Numbered from the stretch's first letter, positions 27,465 to 36,817 are shown. The stretch is 64,000 nt of DNA from JBKBII01 sp046299415 (GCA_046299415.1 JBKBII010000004.1:196626-260625), one strand, 5' to 3'. Translations and numbers: made by a program. The notes: generated by a model from the sequence alone, not told the origin.

Positions 27465-28724
27465 ATGGATAAATTGATCGTCGCCGGTGGGCGGCCCTTG
27501 GACGGTTCGATCGCCATCTCGGGCGCAAAGAACGCGGTTTTGCCGATTTTATGCGCGACTTTGCTCGGGCAGTCGCCGACGCGTATCGAGAACGTGCCTC
27601 ATTTGCAGGACGTCACCACGACGCTCGAGCTATTGGGCCGGATGGGGGCATCGTTGACCATCGACGAGCGCATGGGCATCGAGGTGGATCCGACGACGGT
27701 CGACAATCATGTCGCGCCCTATGAGCTGGTGAAGACGATGCGCGCATCGATTCTCGTGCTCGGGCCTTTATTGGCCCGTTTCGGCGCGGCCGATGTGTCA
27801 TTGCCGGGCGGATGTGCAATTGGTTCTCGCCCCGTGAATCTGCATTTGAAAGGTCTCGCAGAGCTCGGTGCTGAGATTGAGGTTGAGGGTGGTTTCATCC
27901 GCGCCCGGGCGGGTCGCCTGAAGGGTGCGCGGGTGGTTTTTGATCAGGTGACCGTCACGGGCACCGAGAACGTGTTGATGGCGGCGACTCTTGCCGAAGG
28001 TACGACGGTGCTTGAAAACGCCGCGCGCGAGCCAGAAGTCGTCGACTTGGCGGACTGTTTGCGCGCGATGGGCGCAAAGATCAGTGGCGACGGCACTGAT
28101 CGAATCGTGATCGAGGGGATGTCGCGGTTGTCGGGGGCGCGCCACCGTGTCATGCCCGATCGCATCGAGACCGGCACCTATCTGGTGGCGGCCGCCATCA
28201 CGCGCGGGCGAGTGCGCCTGCGCAATACGGATCCGCGACCTCTGGATGCGGTATTGGCGAAACTCGCCGAGGCGGGCGCGCGCATCGCGACCGGCTCCGA
28301 TTGGATTGAGCTCGACCAGAGAGGCCGGCGCCTGCGTGCGGTGGATATTCGAACAGCGCCTTACCCCGCGTTTCCTACCGATATGCAGGCTCAATTGATG
28401 ACGCTGAATACGGTCGCAGAGGGCGTCGCGACCGTCGTCGAGACGGTGTTTGAGAATCGCTTCATGCACGCGCAGGAGCTCCAGCGCCTCGGTGCCCGGA
28501 TCGCGATCGAGGGCAATACTGCGATCGTGACGGGCGTGGATCGTCTGGTCGGGGCGCCCGTCATGGCGACCGATTTGCGCGCTTCGGCGAGCCTGATTCT
28601 GGCCGGTCTGGTCGCTGAGGGGCAAACCACCGTCGACCGCATCTATCACATCGACCGTGGCTACGAGTGCATCGAGGAGAAGCTCTCGCAGCTCGGTGCC
28701 AGCATTCACCGGGAGCCCGCATGA
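27465..28724 (+). CDS. murA: UDP-N-acetylglucosamine 1-carboxyvinyltransferase
   Basis: Commits UDP-GlcNAc to peptidoglycan by adding enolpyruvate from PEP. The 419-residue product equals the usual length. KNAVLPILCATLL, the catalytic Cys117 loop (PGGCAIGSRPVNLHLKGL; the fosfomycin target) and the AYPAFPTDMQAQLMTL-type block (seen as APYPAFPTDMQAQLMTLN) are intact. The ATG at 27465 fits the family start MDKLIVAGG. Its stop overlaps the hisG start (ATGA), so the two are translationally coupled. Confidence 0.98.
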   Translation: MDKLIVAGGRPLDGSIAISGAKNAVLPILCATLLGQSPTRIENVPHLQDVTTTLELLGRMGASLTIDERMGIEVDPTTVDNHVAPYELVKTMRASILVLGPLLARFGAADVSLPGGCAIGSRPVNLHLKGLAELGAEIEVEGGFIRARAGRLKGARVVFDQVTVTGTENVLMAATLAEGTTVLENAAREPEVVDLADCLRAMGAKISGDGTDRIVIEGMSRLSGARHRVMPDRIETGTYLVAAAITRGRVRLRNTDPRPLDAVLAKLAEAGARIATGSDWIELDQRGRRLRAVDIRTAPYPAFPTDMQAQLMTLNTVAEGVATVVETVFENRFMHAQELQRLGARIAIEGNTAIVTGVDRLVGAPVMATDLRASASLILAGLVAEGQTTVDRIYHIDRGYECIEEKLSQLGASIHREPA

Positions 28725-29392
28725 TTGTCTCCATGCCCTCTGTTCCGCAGCAGGACACCCTCGTTCTGGCGCTTTCCAAAGGCCGAATTCTGGAGCAGAC
28801 GCTGCCTTTGCTCGCAGCGGCTGGGATTGAACCTGCCGATGATCCCGAGCGAACCCGCAAACTGATCCTCGATACTTCGCGAGATGATGTAAAACTGGTG
28901 ATCGTGCGGGCCACCGATGTTCCAACCTACGTTCAGTACGGTGCCGCTGATCTGGGTGTCGCCGGCAAGGACGTGTTGATGGAGCACGGCGGCGCCGGTC
29001 TGTACGAGCCCCTCGATCTGAATATCGCTCGCTGCAAGCTGATGGTGGCTGGAGCCGCTGGGACCGACCTGCAGCGCGATGGTTTGCGTATCGCGACCAA
29101 GTTCGTGCGTGTCACCGAGCAGTTCTACGCGCGTAAAGGACGTCAGGTTGAGATCGTCAAGTTGTATGGCTCGATGGAATTAGCGCCTCTGGTCGGGCTG
29201 GCCGATGCGATCGTCGATCTCGTCGATACGGGCAATACTCTGCGCGCCAATGGTCTCGAGCCACTCGAGCATATCGCCACAATCAGTTCGCGGTTGATCG
29301 TGAATCAGGCCGCGTTGAAAATGAAACACGAACGCATATCGACATTGATCGCAGATTTGAGCGCGGCTGTCGCGGCGGCTCATTCAGCTTGA
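28721..29392 (+). CDS. hisG: ATP phosphoribosyltransferase, short form
   Basis: The first enzyme of histidine synthesis, joining ATP and PRPP. The 223-residue protein has the catalytic core (LVLALSKGRILEQTLPLLAAAGI, ADLGVAGKDVLMEHG, and the PRPP loop region LADAIVDLVDTGNTLRANGL) but ends without the C-terminal ACT-like regulatory domain of the long form (about 300 residues). Short HisG enzymes need the HisZ subunit for activity and feedback control; hisZ is not in this window. The ATG at 28721 overlaps the murA stop; ATG 28733 is an alternative. Confidence 0.96.
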   Translation: MIVSMPSVPQQDTLVLALSKGRILEQTLPLLAAAGIEPADDPERTRKLILDTSRDDVKLVIVRATDVPTYVQYGAADLGVAGKDVLMEHGGAGLYEPLDLNIARCKLMVAGAAGTDLQRDGLRIATKFVRVTEQFYARKGRQVEIVKLYGSMELAPLVGLADAIVDLVDTGNTLRANGLEPLEHIATISSRLIVNQAALKMKHERISTLIADLSAAVAAAHSA

Positions 29393-29496
29393 GACAGCCG
29401 CTTGAACCTGAATATCAGCCCGACTTGGCGGCATAAACGGGCCGCTGCCATTTTGAACTGCGCGATGCTGTGATAACCGAGGCTTTGATCCACGCG

Positions 29497-30621
29497 ATGA
29501 CCGAACCGACCGACGACTTGCGCATCACCGGCATTCAAGAGGTGTCCTCTCCGGACTCATTGCGTGTCGAAATCCCGATCACCGACGCCTCCGCTGCGAC
29601 CGTTGCGCGTGCGCGTCGCGAAGCGCACCGGATTCTGCATGGCGACGACGATCGTCTGATCGTCGTCGTCGGACCGTGTTCGATCCACGATGTCGACGCT
29701 GCGCTCGAGTACGCAGGCCGGCTCGCCGATGTGCGTGAGCGACTTGGCGATGCACTGCACATCATCATGCGCGTGTATTTCGAAAAACCGCGGACGACTG
29801 TCGGCTGGAAGGGTTTGATCAACGACCCGGATCTCGACGGCAGTTTTCAGATCAATCGTGGTCTTCGGATCGCACGGCGTCTGCTGCGCGACCTGGCAGA
29901 TTCTGGAATGCCGGCGGCGACCGAGTACCTCGATCTCATCAGTCCGCAGTACATCGCTGATCTCGTCGCCTGGGGCGCGATCGGGGCGCGCACCACCGAG
30001 AGTCAAGTTCACCGCGAATTGGCGTCGGGCCTGTCGTGTCCGGTTGGCTTCAAGAACTCGACCGATGGCAGTCTTCAGGTTGCCATCGACGCAGTGCGCT
30101 CGGCGGCGCGTCCGCACCATTTTTTGTCGGTCACAAAGGCTGGAAGGTCGGCGATTTTTTCGACGACCGGTAACGAGGATGGGCATATCATCCTGCGCGG
30201 CGGGCGGCAGCCAAATTACGACGCGGCCAGCATCCATCAGGCTTACGCCCAGCTCGAAGCGTCAGGGTTGCGACCCATGGTCATGGTCGATTGTTCGCAC
30301 GCCAATTCACGCAAGGATCCTGCGCGGCAACGTGAGGTTGTCGATACGTTGGCTGAGCAGATCGCCGGGGGTGATACGCGAATCATTGGCGCGATGCTCG
30401 AGAGTCACCTGATCGGCGGGCGGCAGGATCATCATCCCGACCGGCCGTTGATCTACGGGCAGAGCATCACCGATGCCTGCATGGGGTGGGATGATTCGGT
30501 CGCGGCTCTGAACGTATTGGCTGAGGCCGTCCGCACGCGTCGAAAAGTGGTCGGGTACCATGCAGGCGCCGACCCTGCAGAGTCCTCCGAGGATTTAGGC
30601 CTCGCGCACAAGCTCGGCTGA
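29497..30621 (+). CDS. 3-deoxy-7-phosphoheptulonate (DAHP) synthase, class I
   Basis: Condenses PEP and erythrose-4-phosphate in the first step of the shikimate pathway. The 374-residue product carries the AroF/G/H signatures VVVGPCSIHD, MRVYFEKPRTTVGWKGLINDP, PAATEYLDLISPQYIADLVAWGAIGARTTESQ, GFKNSTDG, and the metal-site blocks VDCSHANS and GAMLESHL. The isoform (Phe, Tyr or Trp sensitive) cannot be read. I chose the ATG at 29497; a GTG at 29470 would add nine residues. It interrupts the usual hisG-hisD order. Confidence 0.95.
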   Translation: MTEPTDDLRITGIQEVSSPDSLRVEIPITDASAATVARARREAHRILHGDDDRLIVVVGPCSIHDVDAALEYAGRLADVRERLGDALHIIMRVYFEKPRTTVGWKGLINDPDLDGSFQINRGLRIARRLLRDLADSGMPAATEYLDLISPQYIADLVAWGAIGARTTESQVHRELASGLSCPVGFKNSTDGSLQVAIDAVRSAARPHHFLSVTKAGRSAIFSTTGNEDGHIILRGGRQPNYDAASIHQAYAQLEASGLRPMVMVDCSHANSRKDPARQREVVDTLAEQIAGGDTRIIGAMLESHLIGGRQDHHPDRPLIYGQSITDACMGWDDSVAALNVLAEAVRTRRKVVGYHAGADPAESSEDLGLAHKLG

Positions 30622-31149
30622 AGCGTGGCCGAGCGCTTCGGGTTACACGCCGGTCAGTCGATGATCCTGCGTCGCCAGCGGCGCTGATTTCGCTGTCGCG
30701 CGAGTACCTGTCGCTCCACCGGCGAGCGTTAATGTTGGCGCATTGCCAGCTGGAGTTACCGTGAGCGTCACGGTGTGAGGCTCTCGGGTCTGACGGCCGA
30801 AGGTCACCCGTGTTTAACGTTTCGCGCTCCAGGCTAAAGGCTGTGTCCGGCAGCGACCGCTCCGATTCGGCGTCGTTGTGAGGGTTCTTCGGTGGCGCGA
30901 CCGGGGGCGCCTGTCTGTGAATGTTCGGCTACTGCGTCTGCGCCTCGTCTGTTCGATACTTGAGGACTGGGCGTGAGTTTCATCCCGTAAAGGGCGTAAG
31001 GGTTACGCGGAAGATTGCTCAGGCAGTTGGACAATCACCCGACAAGGTGCTGCGAGCGCCGGTAGCAGGGGCGCGGCAAGGGATTGGCTGATCAACGGCC
31101 ACGTTTTCTGATTCGCTGCGGTGCTGGCCGAGCCAGCGAGAAGGTCGCT
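30622..31149. other. Gap between the DAHP synthase gene and hisD
   Basis: About 530 bases with no supported gene, repeat or terminator. hisD may have its own promoter here, but I cannot point to one. Confidence 0.45.
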
Positions 31150-32496
31150 ATGAATAACGCTGTCCAAGGTGTATCGGCTTCGCGAATCTCGCGTATCGAC
31201 GCGTCCTCGCCGGATTTCGATAGTCGTCTCGAGGCCCTTCTGGCGTGGGAGTCGGTGGCCGACACGTCCGTGCGAGCGATCGTTGATGAGATTCTGCGCG
31301 CTGTACGGACCGAGGGTGACGAAGCGCTTGTGCGCTATAGCCGCCGCTTCGACCGCCTTACGATCGAATCAGCGGCTGAGCTTGAGTTGTCGCAAGACCG
31401 TTTGCGGCAGGCTTTCAAGAATTTGTCGGACGGACAACGTGAGGCGCTCGAGCACGCAGCCGCGCGTATCCGGGCTTACGCTGAGCATCAGAAAATTCCC
31501 GACTTCGGCTTCGAAGACGAGGACGGCAGTTTCCTCGGCCAACGGGTGACTCCGCTCGATGCCGTTGGTCTGTACGTGCCGGGCGGCAAGGCGGCTTATC
31601 CATCGTCGGTGCTGATGAATGCGATTCCGGCCAAGGTCGCCGGCGTTGCGCGCCTGATCATGGTCGTGCCGACTCCCGACGGTGTCGTTAACGAGTTGGT
31701 GTTGGCGGCAGCGCACGTCGCGGGTGTTGATCGGGTTTTCACCGTGGGCGGCGCACAAGCCGTTGCAGCTCTCGCCTATGGTACGGCGACGGTGCCGGCG
31801 GTCGACAAAATCGTCGGTCCCGGCAATATCTACGTTGCCGCTGCGAAGCGGGAGGTGTTCGGCACCGTTGGAATCGACATGATTGCGGGACCCTCCGAGA
31901 TTCTGATTGTCGCCGACGGCAAGACCGACCCCGATTGGATCGCGATGGATCTGTTCTCGCAGGCTGAGCACGACGAAAACGCTCAGTCCATCCTCGTCGC
32001 CTGGGACGCGAATTATCTCGATGCTGTGGAAGCGGCGATCGAGAGGAGCCTCGGCGCGATGCCGCGCCGCGACATCATCGAAACGAGTCTGCGTGCGCGT
32101 GGTGCGCTCATCCTCGTGCGCGATTTGAGTGAGGCCGTAGGCCTCGCTAATCGCATCGCGCCCGAACACCTCGAGTTGTCGATGAGCGAGCCGCAGGCGG
32201 CGCTCGATGCTGGCTTGCGCCACGCCGGGGCGATCTTCATGGGGCCGTACACGTCGGAGTCGCTTGGTGACTACTGCGCGGGGCCGAACCACGTCTTGCC
32301 GACTTCGCGCACGGCAAGATTCTCGTCGCCACTCGGTGTGTATGATTTTCAGAAACGCTCGAGCTTAATCCGTGTTTCCCGCGATGGGGCGCGTCGCCTC
32401 GGCCGAATCGCGGCGACACTTGCGCACGGCGAGGGGCTCGACGCACACGCTCGCTCTGCAGAGCTTCGAGTCGAGGCGATCGACTCCGATCGTTAA
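31150..32496 (+). CDS. hisD: Histidinol dehydrogenase
   Basis: Performs the last two oxidations of histidine synthesis with two NAD+ and a catalytic zinc. The 448-residue protein has VGLYVPGGKAAYPSSVLMNAIPA, VGPGNIYVAAAKREVFG, IDMIAGPSEILIVAD, the zinc-side DLFSQAEHDE block and the catalytic APEHLEL Glu-His pair. The ATG at 31150 follows GAGAAGG; the frame is open 22 codons upstream without a ribosome site. Confidence 0.97.
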   Translation: MNNAVQGVSASRISRIDASSPDFDSRLEALLAWESVADTSVRAIVDEILRAVRTEGDEALVRYSRRFDRLTIESAAELELSQDRLRQAFKNLSDGQREALEHAAARIRAYAEHQKIPDFGFEDEDGSFLGQRVTPLDAVGLYVPGGKAAYPSSVLMNAIPAKVAGVARLIMVVPTPDGVVNELVLAAAHVAGVDRVFTVGGAQAVAALAYGTATVPAVDKIVGPGNIYVAAAKREVFGTVGIDMIAGPSEILIVADGKTDPDWIAMDLFSQAEHDENAQSILVAWDANYLDAVEAAIERSLGAMPRRDIIETSLRARGALILVRDLSEAVGLANRIAPEHLELSMSEPQAALDAGLRHAGAIFMGPYTSESLGDYCAGPNHVLPTSRTARFSSPLGVYDFQKRSSLIRVSRDGARRLGRIAATLAHGEGLDAHARSAELRVEAIDSDR

Positions 32497-32781
32497 CTGC
32501 TGCGATCAGTGGTCTGTGTCTCGGTGGGCGTTGCCCGTATGGGCCGTGCTTGGGTGGGTCGTTCCTTGGCTCGCACGAGGCTCGCCCTGCTTCGGTTCTT
32601 CCTGCCTTGGCGCGGTATGAACAGGCGACATTGAGCAGCACAATGATGAGCAGACACCCATGAGCATCACGACGCGGACCGTCCTATGACCTACGACGCG
32701 CGACAGGCGCAGGGCTTGCAATCTGACACGCTGGCATCGGCCAGCGAGTTGCACGGCGCGGGCGCTCGCCCCGAGGCTTTG
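32497..32781. other. Gap between hisD and hisC
   Basis: About 285 bases. An in-frame ATG at 32686 could extend hisC by 32 low-complexity residues, but no ribosome site precedes it. Nothing else is seen. Confidence 0.4.
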
Positions 32782-33873
32782 ATGTCGCAATCCGTCCTCG
32801 CGCAACCGGCGTACGCCGTCGCAAATGCGAGTGGGCTGATCAAGCTCGATGCGATGGAGAATCCCTTTGATTTTCCTGCGAGTTTGCCCGATGAGCTGCG
32901 AGCTGCCCTGGCTCATCGTCTTGCTGGTGAAGCGCTTAACCGCTATCCGGATCCCCAACCTCGTGAGCTGGAGTCAGCGCTGCGTGCTGTCGAGCTGATT
33001 GCACCCGATGCACGCGTGATGTTCGGTAACGGTTCGGACGAGCTGATTCAAATCCTGATCCAAGCGGTTGTTCCGAGTGGGCGCCCGATTCTCGCGCCGC
33101 AGCCGACTTTTGTGATGTACGAGGTTTTGGCACGTGCCCTCGGTGTCGCTTTCGAGGGCGTTGATTTGCACGCGGACTTTACGCTCGATGTCGAGTCGAT
33201 GCGCGCGGCGATCGCGCGCAGCCAGCCGGCGTTGGTTTTTCTCGCGTGGCCGAATAATCCAACGGGACGGCCGTGGCCGCGGGAAGATGTGTTAGCCGTG
33301 CTGGAGGCGCTGAATGCGCTCGCTCGTCCCGGTTTGCTTGTCGTCGATGAAGCCTACGGCGCCTTTGCCGAAGACTCTTTGCTGAACGAGGTCCCTGCGA
33401 TCCCGGGCTTGGTGGTGCTGCGTACGCTTTCGAAACTGGGGCTCGCTGGCCTGCGGCTCGGGTATCTTGTCGGGCCCGAAGAGTGGATTGCTGCGCTCGA
33501 TCGTCTGCGGTTGCCTTACAACATCAATCGTCTGACACAGACGACCGTGACCTTTGCTCTGCAGCATTTCGACATTTTGACCGCACAGGCGTCGACACTG
33601 AAAGCGGAACGTGCGCGTGTGCAGGCCTCGCTGGCGACCCTGCCGGGCGTGGTCGGTGTCGTGGAGTCGGCGTGCAACTTCGTGCTGATTCGTGTCCGAA
33701 AAGGGTCCGCCGATGCAGTATTCGTGGGATTGAAGGCGCGCGGTGTCCTGATCAAGAACGTGAGCCGTGCCCATCCGCTGCTCGCTGATCACCTGCGAAT
33801 AACTGTGGGCACGCCAGCGGAAAACGATGCGTTGCTGGCCGCGCTGGGTCAGATGCTGGGTGCCCCGAACTGA
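32782..33873 (+). CDS. hisC: Histidinol-phosphate aminotransferase
   Basis: A PLP enzyme of fold type I that converts imidazole-acetol phosphate to histidinol phosphate. From ATG 32782 it has 363 residues, the normal length, and starts close to the conserved AYAVANASGLIKLDAMENPF. Also visible: GNGSDELIQILIQA, FLAWPNNPTG, VVDEAYGAF, and the PLP lysine in LRTLSKLGLAGLRLGYL. A GAGG site lies five bases before this ATG. The longer frame from 32686 is the alternative. It probably closes a his cluster hisG-(DAHP synthase)-hisD-hisC. Confidence 0.95.
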   Translation: MSQSVLAQPAYAVANASGLIKLDAMENPFDFPASLPDELRAALAHRLAGEALNRYPDPQPRELESALRAVELIAPDARVMFGNGSDELIQILIQAVVPSGRPILAPQPTFVMYEVLARALGVAFEGVDLHADFTLDVESMRAAIARSQPALVFLAWPNNPTGRPWPREDVLAVLEALNALARPGLLVVDEAYGAFAEDSLLNEVPAIPGLVVLRTLSKLGLAGLRLGYLVGPEEWIAALDRLRLPYNINRLTQTTVTFALQHFDILTAQASTLKAERARVQASLATLPGVVGVVESACNFVLIRVRKGSADAVFVGLKARGVLIKNVSRAHPLLADHLRITVGTPAENDALLAALGQMLGAPN

Positions 33874-34038
33874 CTCTGTCTGCAAGGCATTTGACCCAGG
33901 GATTAGAACCCTATCCGATGGTTGATGGGCCGGCGCGCGATGTTGATGGCGAGCAATTGTTGTGGCGGATGGGGTGCTTTATCGAGGCATATTGGGTTGT
34001 GTCGCTCAGCGCGTTTGCCGCGGGCGGCGTGAACGGCG

Positions 34039-35037
34039 ATGATGAAGGTGGGCGATAGGCCCGTGGCCACCAAGAGCCTTCTTCTGATGAGCGACGATGA
34101 CCTGTTTCAAGCCGAGGCGCGCTTTTTGAGGCAAAGTCGGGCGCGACTGGCCGAGATCAAAAGCGACTTCGATGCCCAGGACGATGAGTCAACGCGGCAG
34201 GTGGCCTTGACCGCAATCGAGCATCTCGAACGGCTCTTGACCATGAGTCGGCGGCTGGTTCGCCATGCCGATCGATCGGAAGCCCGATTGAGAGAAACCA
34301 ATCAGCGTCTGCTTGAGCTCTCCGCCAAGCTCGAGTTTCAGAGTCGCCATGACGGGTTGACGGGTTTGTTCAATCGTGTGGCGTTCTTGGAATGCGCCGA
34401 GGCCGCTCTGGAACGCGGTGCTTGTGCGTTGATCCTTTTGGATATCGATTTCTTCAAGAACGTCAATGATCGGTACGGTCATCCCGTTGGCGACGCCGTT
34501 TTGCGCGCCTTTGCGCAAACGCTGCGCGATTGGGTGCGTGGATGGCAATCTGGTGGCGAAATGTCTCGCAATAATGATCCGATGCCGGTCTTCGAGTCCT
34601 CAGCCGGTAAACCTCCGCCGGACACGTCCGAAGCGGTCGCTGAGGCGGATCCTCCGTTGAATGGCCTGATTGCGACGGACGACGCCGGATTGCCAGCATC
34701 GGTCAGTGGCCCGTCGGACATCAGACATCAGGGTCTTGAGGTGGCTCTCGGTCGTCTGGGTGGCGAGGAGTTCGGCATCATTCTCGGCCCCATTACGCAG
34801 CCGCAGGCCTATGCTGCGGTCGATCGTTTGTTGGAGGGGGTTCGCGCCATTCGCATTGCGGAGGAGCCGGGCCTGCGCATTACGACATCTGCCGGAGCGT
34901 TGTGGTCGAATGAGCCCGGCCTCGACTTCGATATGGCGTATGTCTGTGGCGATGATGCGTTGTACCGCGCCAAAATGGGCGGGCGTAATCGCGTCGAATG
35001 GGTCGATGACTGTGGCGGGCTCGCGCTGAAATCCTGA
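34039..35037 (+). CDS. Soluble GGDEF protein with an insertion in the catalytic domain
   Basis: A 332-residue protein with a helical, probably coiled-coil N-terminal region (about 20-100) and a GGDEF domain. HDGLTGLFNRVAFLE (104-), LLDIDFFKNVNDRYGHPVGDAVL (133-) and the active site GGEEF (241-245) are present, so cyclase activity is plausible. In ordinary GGDEF domains about 25 residues separate the GD of GDxxL from GGEEF; here there are 90. The extra roughly 65 residues (about 168-235) are hydrophilic and proline/serine/aspartate-rich. They replace the segment that holds the RxxD inhibitory site, which is absent. No membrane segment is seen. The start could also be ATG 34042. Confidence 0.9.
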   Translation: MMKVGDRPVATKSLLLMSDDDLFQAEARFLRQSRARLAEIKSDFDAQDDESTRQVALTAIEHLERLLTMSRRLVRHADRSEARLRETNQRLLELSAKLEFQSRHDGLTGLFNRVAFLECAEAALERGACALILLDIDFFKNVNDRYGHPVGDAVLRAFAQTLRDWVRGWQSGGEMSRNNDPMPVFESSAGKPPPDTSEAVAEADPPLNGLIATDDAGLPASVSGPSDIRHQGLEVALGRLGGEEFGIILGPITQPQAYAAVDRLLEGVRAIRIAEEPGLRITTSAGALWSNEPGLDFDMAYVCGDDALYRAKMGGRNRVEWVDDCGGLALKS

Positions 35038-35255
35038 GTGTCGGCTTGATCGGTTGATACGAGCGCGCATCGGACTCGAAAGGCGCTATTGCTCGAATAA
35101 TGTGGGCTTGTATCGAGATGAATGACGCCTGAGAGTCTAATTTTGGAGCGAATCTAGTGTTAGATGGCCTTGGGCGTCTATCGCGATGGATGCAATGACC
35201 CGGGACTGAAGAGTTTGTTTTCTAGCGTTTTTTAGTCGGCCGTCTGAATGAGTTC

Positions 35256-36689
35256 CTAATAGGCTTTTGGGTCGCGAAAAATCCTGATGGCGGTCATAAA
35301 TAAAATTCGTATATCGAGCCAAAGCGACCAGTTCTCGATGTAGTAGCGGTCATATTCGATGCGTTTTTCAAGATCCTCCTGATGGCGAATCTCGCCTCGC
35401 AGCCCATGGATCTGGGCCCAGCCCGTCATCCCGGGCTTTACCATGTAGCGCCGCATGTAACCTGCGACCCGCTCGCGGAAGGCGGAATCGTGCTCGATGG
35501 CGAAAGGTCTTGGGCCGACTAATGACATGCGCCCCTGCAGGACGTTGTACAGCTGAGGTAGTTCATCAAGGCTGTACTTGCGCAGGAATCGCCCGACACG
35601 GGTGACGCGCGGGTCGTCGTTTTTTGCCTGGGTGATCTGGCCGGGTTCTTCCTGGTGCAGGACCATCGTTCGAAACTTATAAACCCGAATGATTCGTTCA
35701 TCCCAACCGAGGCGTTTTTGCTTGAATAGGATTGGCCCGCGCGAGGTCAGGCCGATCGCCGCCGCGATTGCCAACAGAAATGGCATCAAGAAAACGAGTC
35801 CGAGTGCTGCGAGCACGCGGTCTTCGATTTCCTTGACCAGATAAACCGCCTGATGCTTGAGAGGTGAAACCGAGAGGTCGATGACCGGCAAGTCGGCGAC
35901 TGTTGTGAGTGTCAGGCGTTGGGTGTTGTAGCCGGGGAGTTCTGGGATCAGGCGAATGTCGATCGTGGTTTTTTCGAGTTCTTGCAAGATTTCCGTTAAA
36001 TAACCGCGATTGCAGCCTGGTGTCACGATCCACGCTTGATCAATCATTTGTTGTTTTACGGCTTTACGCAGTTGGTGTTTGTTGCATCTCCGCGGAAAAG
36101 TAATACCGGCGAGACTTTTTTGTTCGTCGTGCGTCTTGTTGGGGGATTCAAAATCGACCCAGCAGTGAACGACGAAGCCGGCTTGCGGGTTATGCTGCAG
36201 TTTTTCGAGTGCGGCGGCGACGGCATCACGATTGCCGATCAGTGCGATGTGTCGAATGTTGAGGCCATGCGTACGCAGTCGGTTGAGTGTTGATCGTATG
36301 GTGAGCCGAGATAAAAACAAAAAAAACAGTGTGACGAAAAACCATGTTAAAAAACTACGCAGTGGCCACTCACTGCCGATCACAAGAAAGTAGAATAGCG
36401 TAACGAGAGCTGCTGCCGCCGACCATGCAAAGGTGATTTCTCTGAGCTCACCCTTGATAGATTCACCGCGTCGCGGACGGTACAGTCTCAGATTTTCGAA
36501 TAATATTTCGCTTAACATCACCGCGGTCAGGATTACGATGACCAGCGTGCGCGTGTCGACATCAGATGCGACGTTCGAGCGGAAAATGAAGTAAGCGGGT
36601 AGGCCGACGATTGCCCAGTCGACGACGTGCATGAGCCACGACATCAAGGCCGAACGCTTCTTCAGGATGTGTCGTGGTGCAAATTTCAT
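35256..36689 (-). CDS. Undecaprenyl-phosphate sugar phosphotransferase (WcaJ/WbaP type)
   Basis: A 477-residue polyprenyl-phosphate hexose-1-phosphate transferase, which loads the first sugar of an exopolysaccharide or O-antigen unit onto undecaprenyl phosphate. Four N-terminal helices and a Rossmann-like middle domain precede the C-terminal catalytic region: LFKQKRLGWDERIIRVYKFRTMV, DDPRVTRVGRFLRKYSLDELPQLYNVLQGRMSLVGPRPF and the C-terminal YYIENWSLWLDIRILFMT. The length matches the WcaJ class. Base composition is visibly more A/T-rich than its neighbours: 36301-36360 has 21 G+C of 60. No other exopolysaccharide gene adjoins it. Confidence 0.95.
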   Translation of the reverse strand: MKFAPRHILKKRSALMSWLMHVVDWAIVGLPAYFIFRSNVASDVDTRTLVIVILTAVMLSEILFENLRLYRPRRGESIKGELREITFAWSAAAALVTLFYFLVIGSEWPLRSFLTWFFVTLFFLFLSRLTIRSTLNRLRTHGLNIRHIALIGNRDAVAAALEKLQHNPQAGFVVHCWVDFESPNKTHDEQKSLAGITFPRRCNKHQLRKAVKQQMIDQAWIVTPGCNRGYLTEILQELEKTTIDIRLIPELPGYNTQRLTLTTVADLPVIDLSVSPLKHQAVYLVKEIEDRVLAALGLVFLMPFLLAIAAAIGLTSRGPILFKQKRLGWDERIIRVYKFRTMVLHQEEPGQITQAKNDDPRVTRVGRFLRKYSLDELPQLYNVLQGRMSLVGPRPFAIEHDSAFRERVAGYMRRYMVKPGMTGWAQIHGLRGEIRHQEDLEKRIEYDRYYIENWSLWLDIRILFMTAIRIFRDPKAY

Positions 36690-36817
36690 ACTGGGTCGTG
36701 ATACCGAATCGAGTCGTCAGACTTTGGGGGTGGCGTATCCGTTGGGTTGCGCCTTGACCGAACCGGATCGAGGCGATCATCGGAGACGAATTCGATCAAG
36801 TCTAGCGAGGTTGGACG

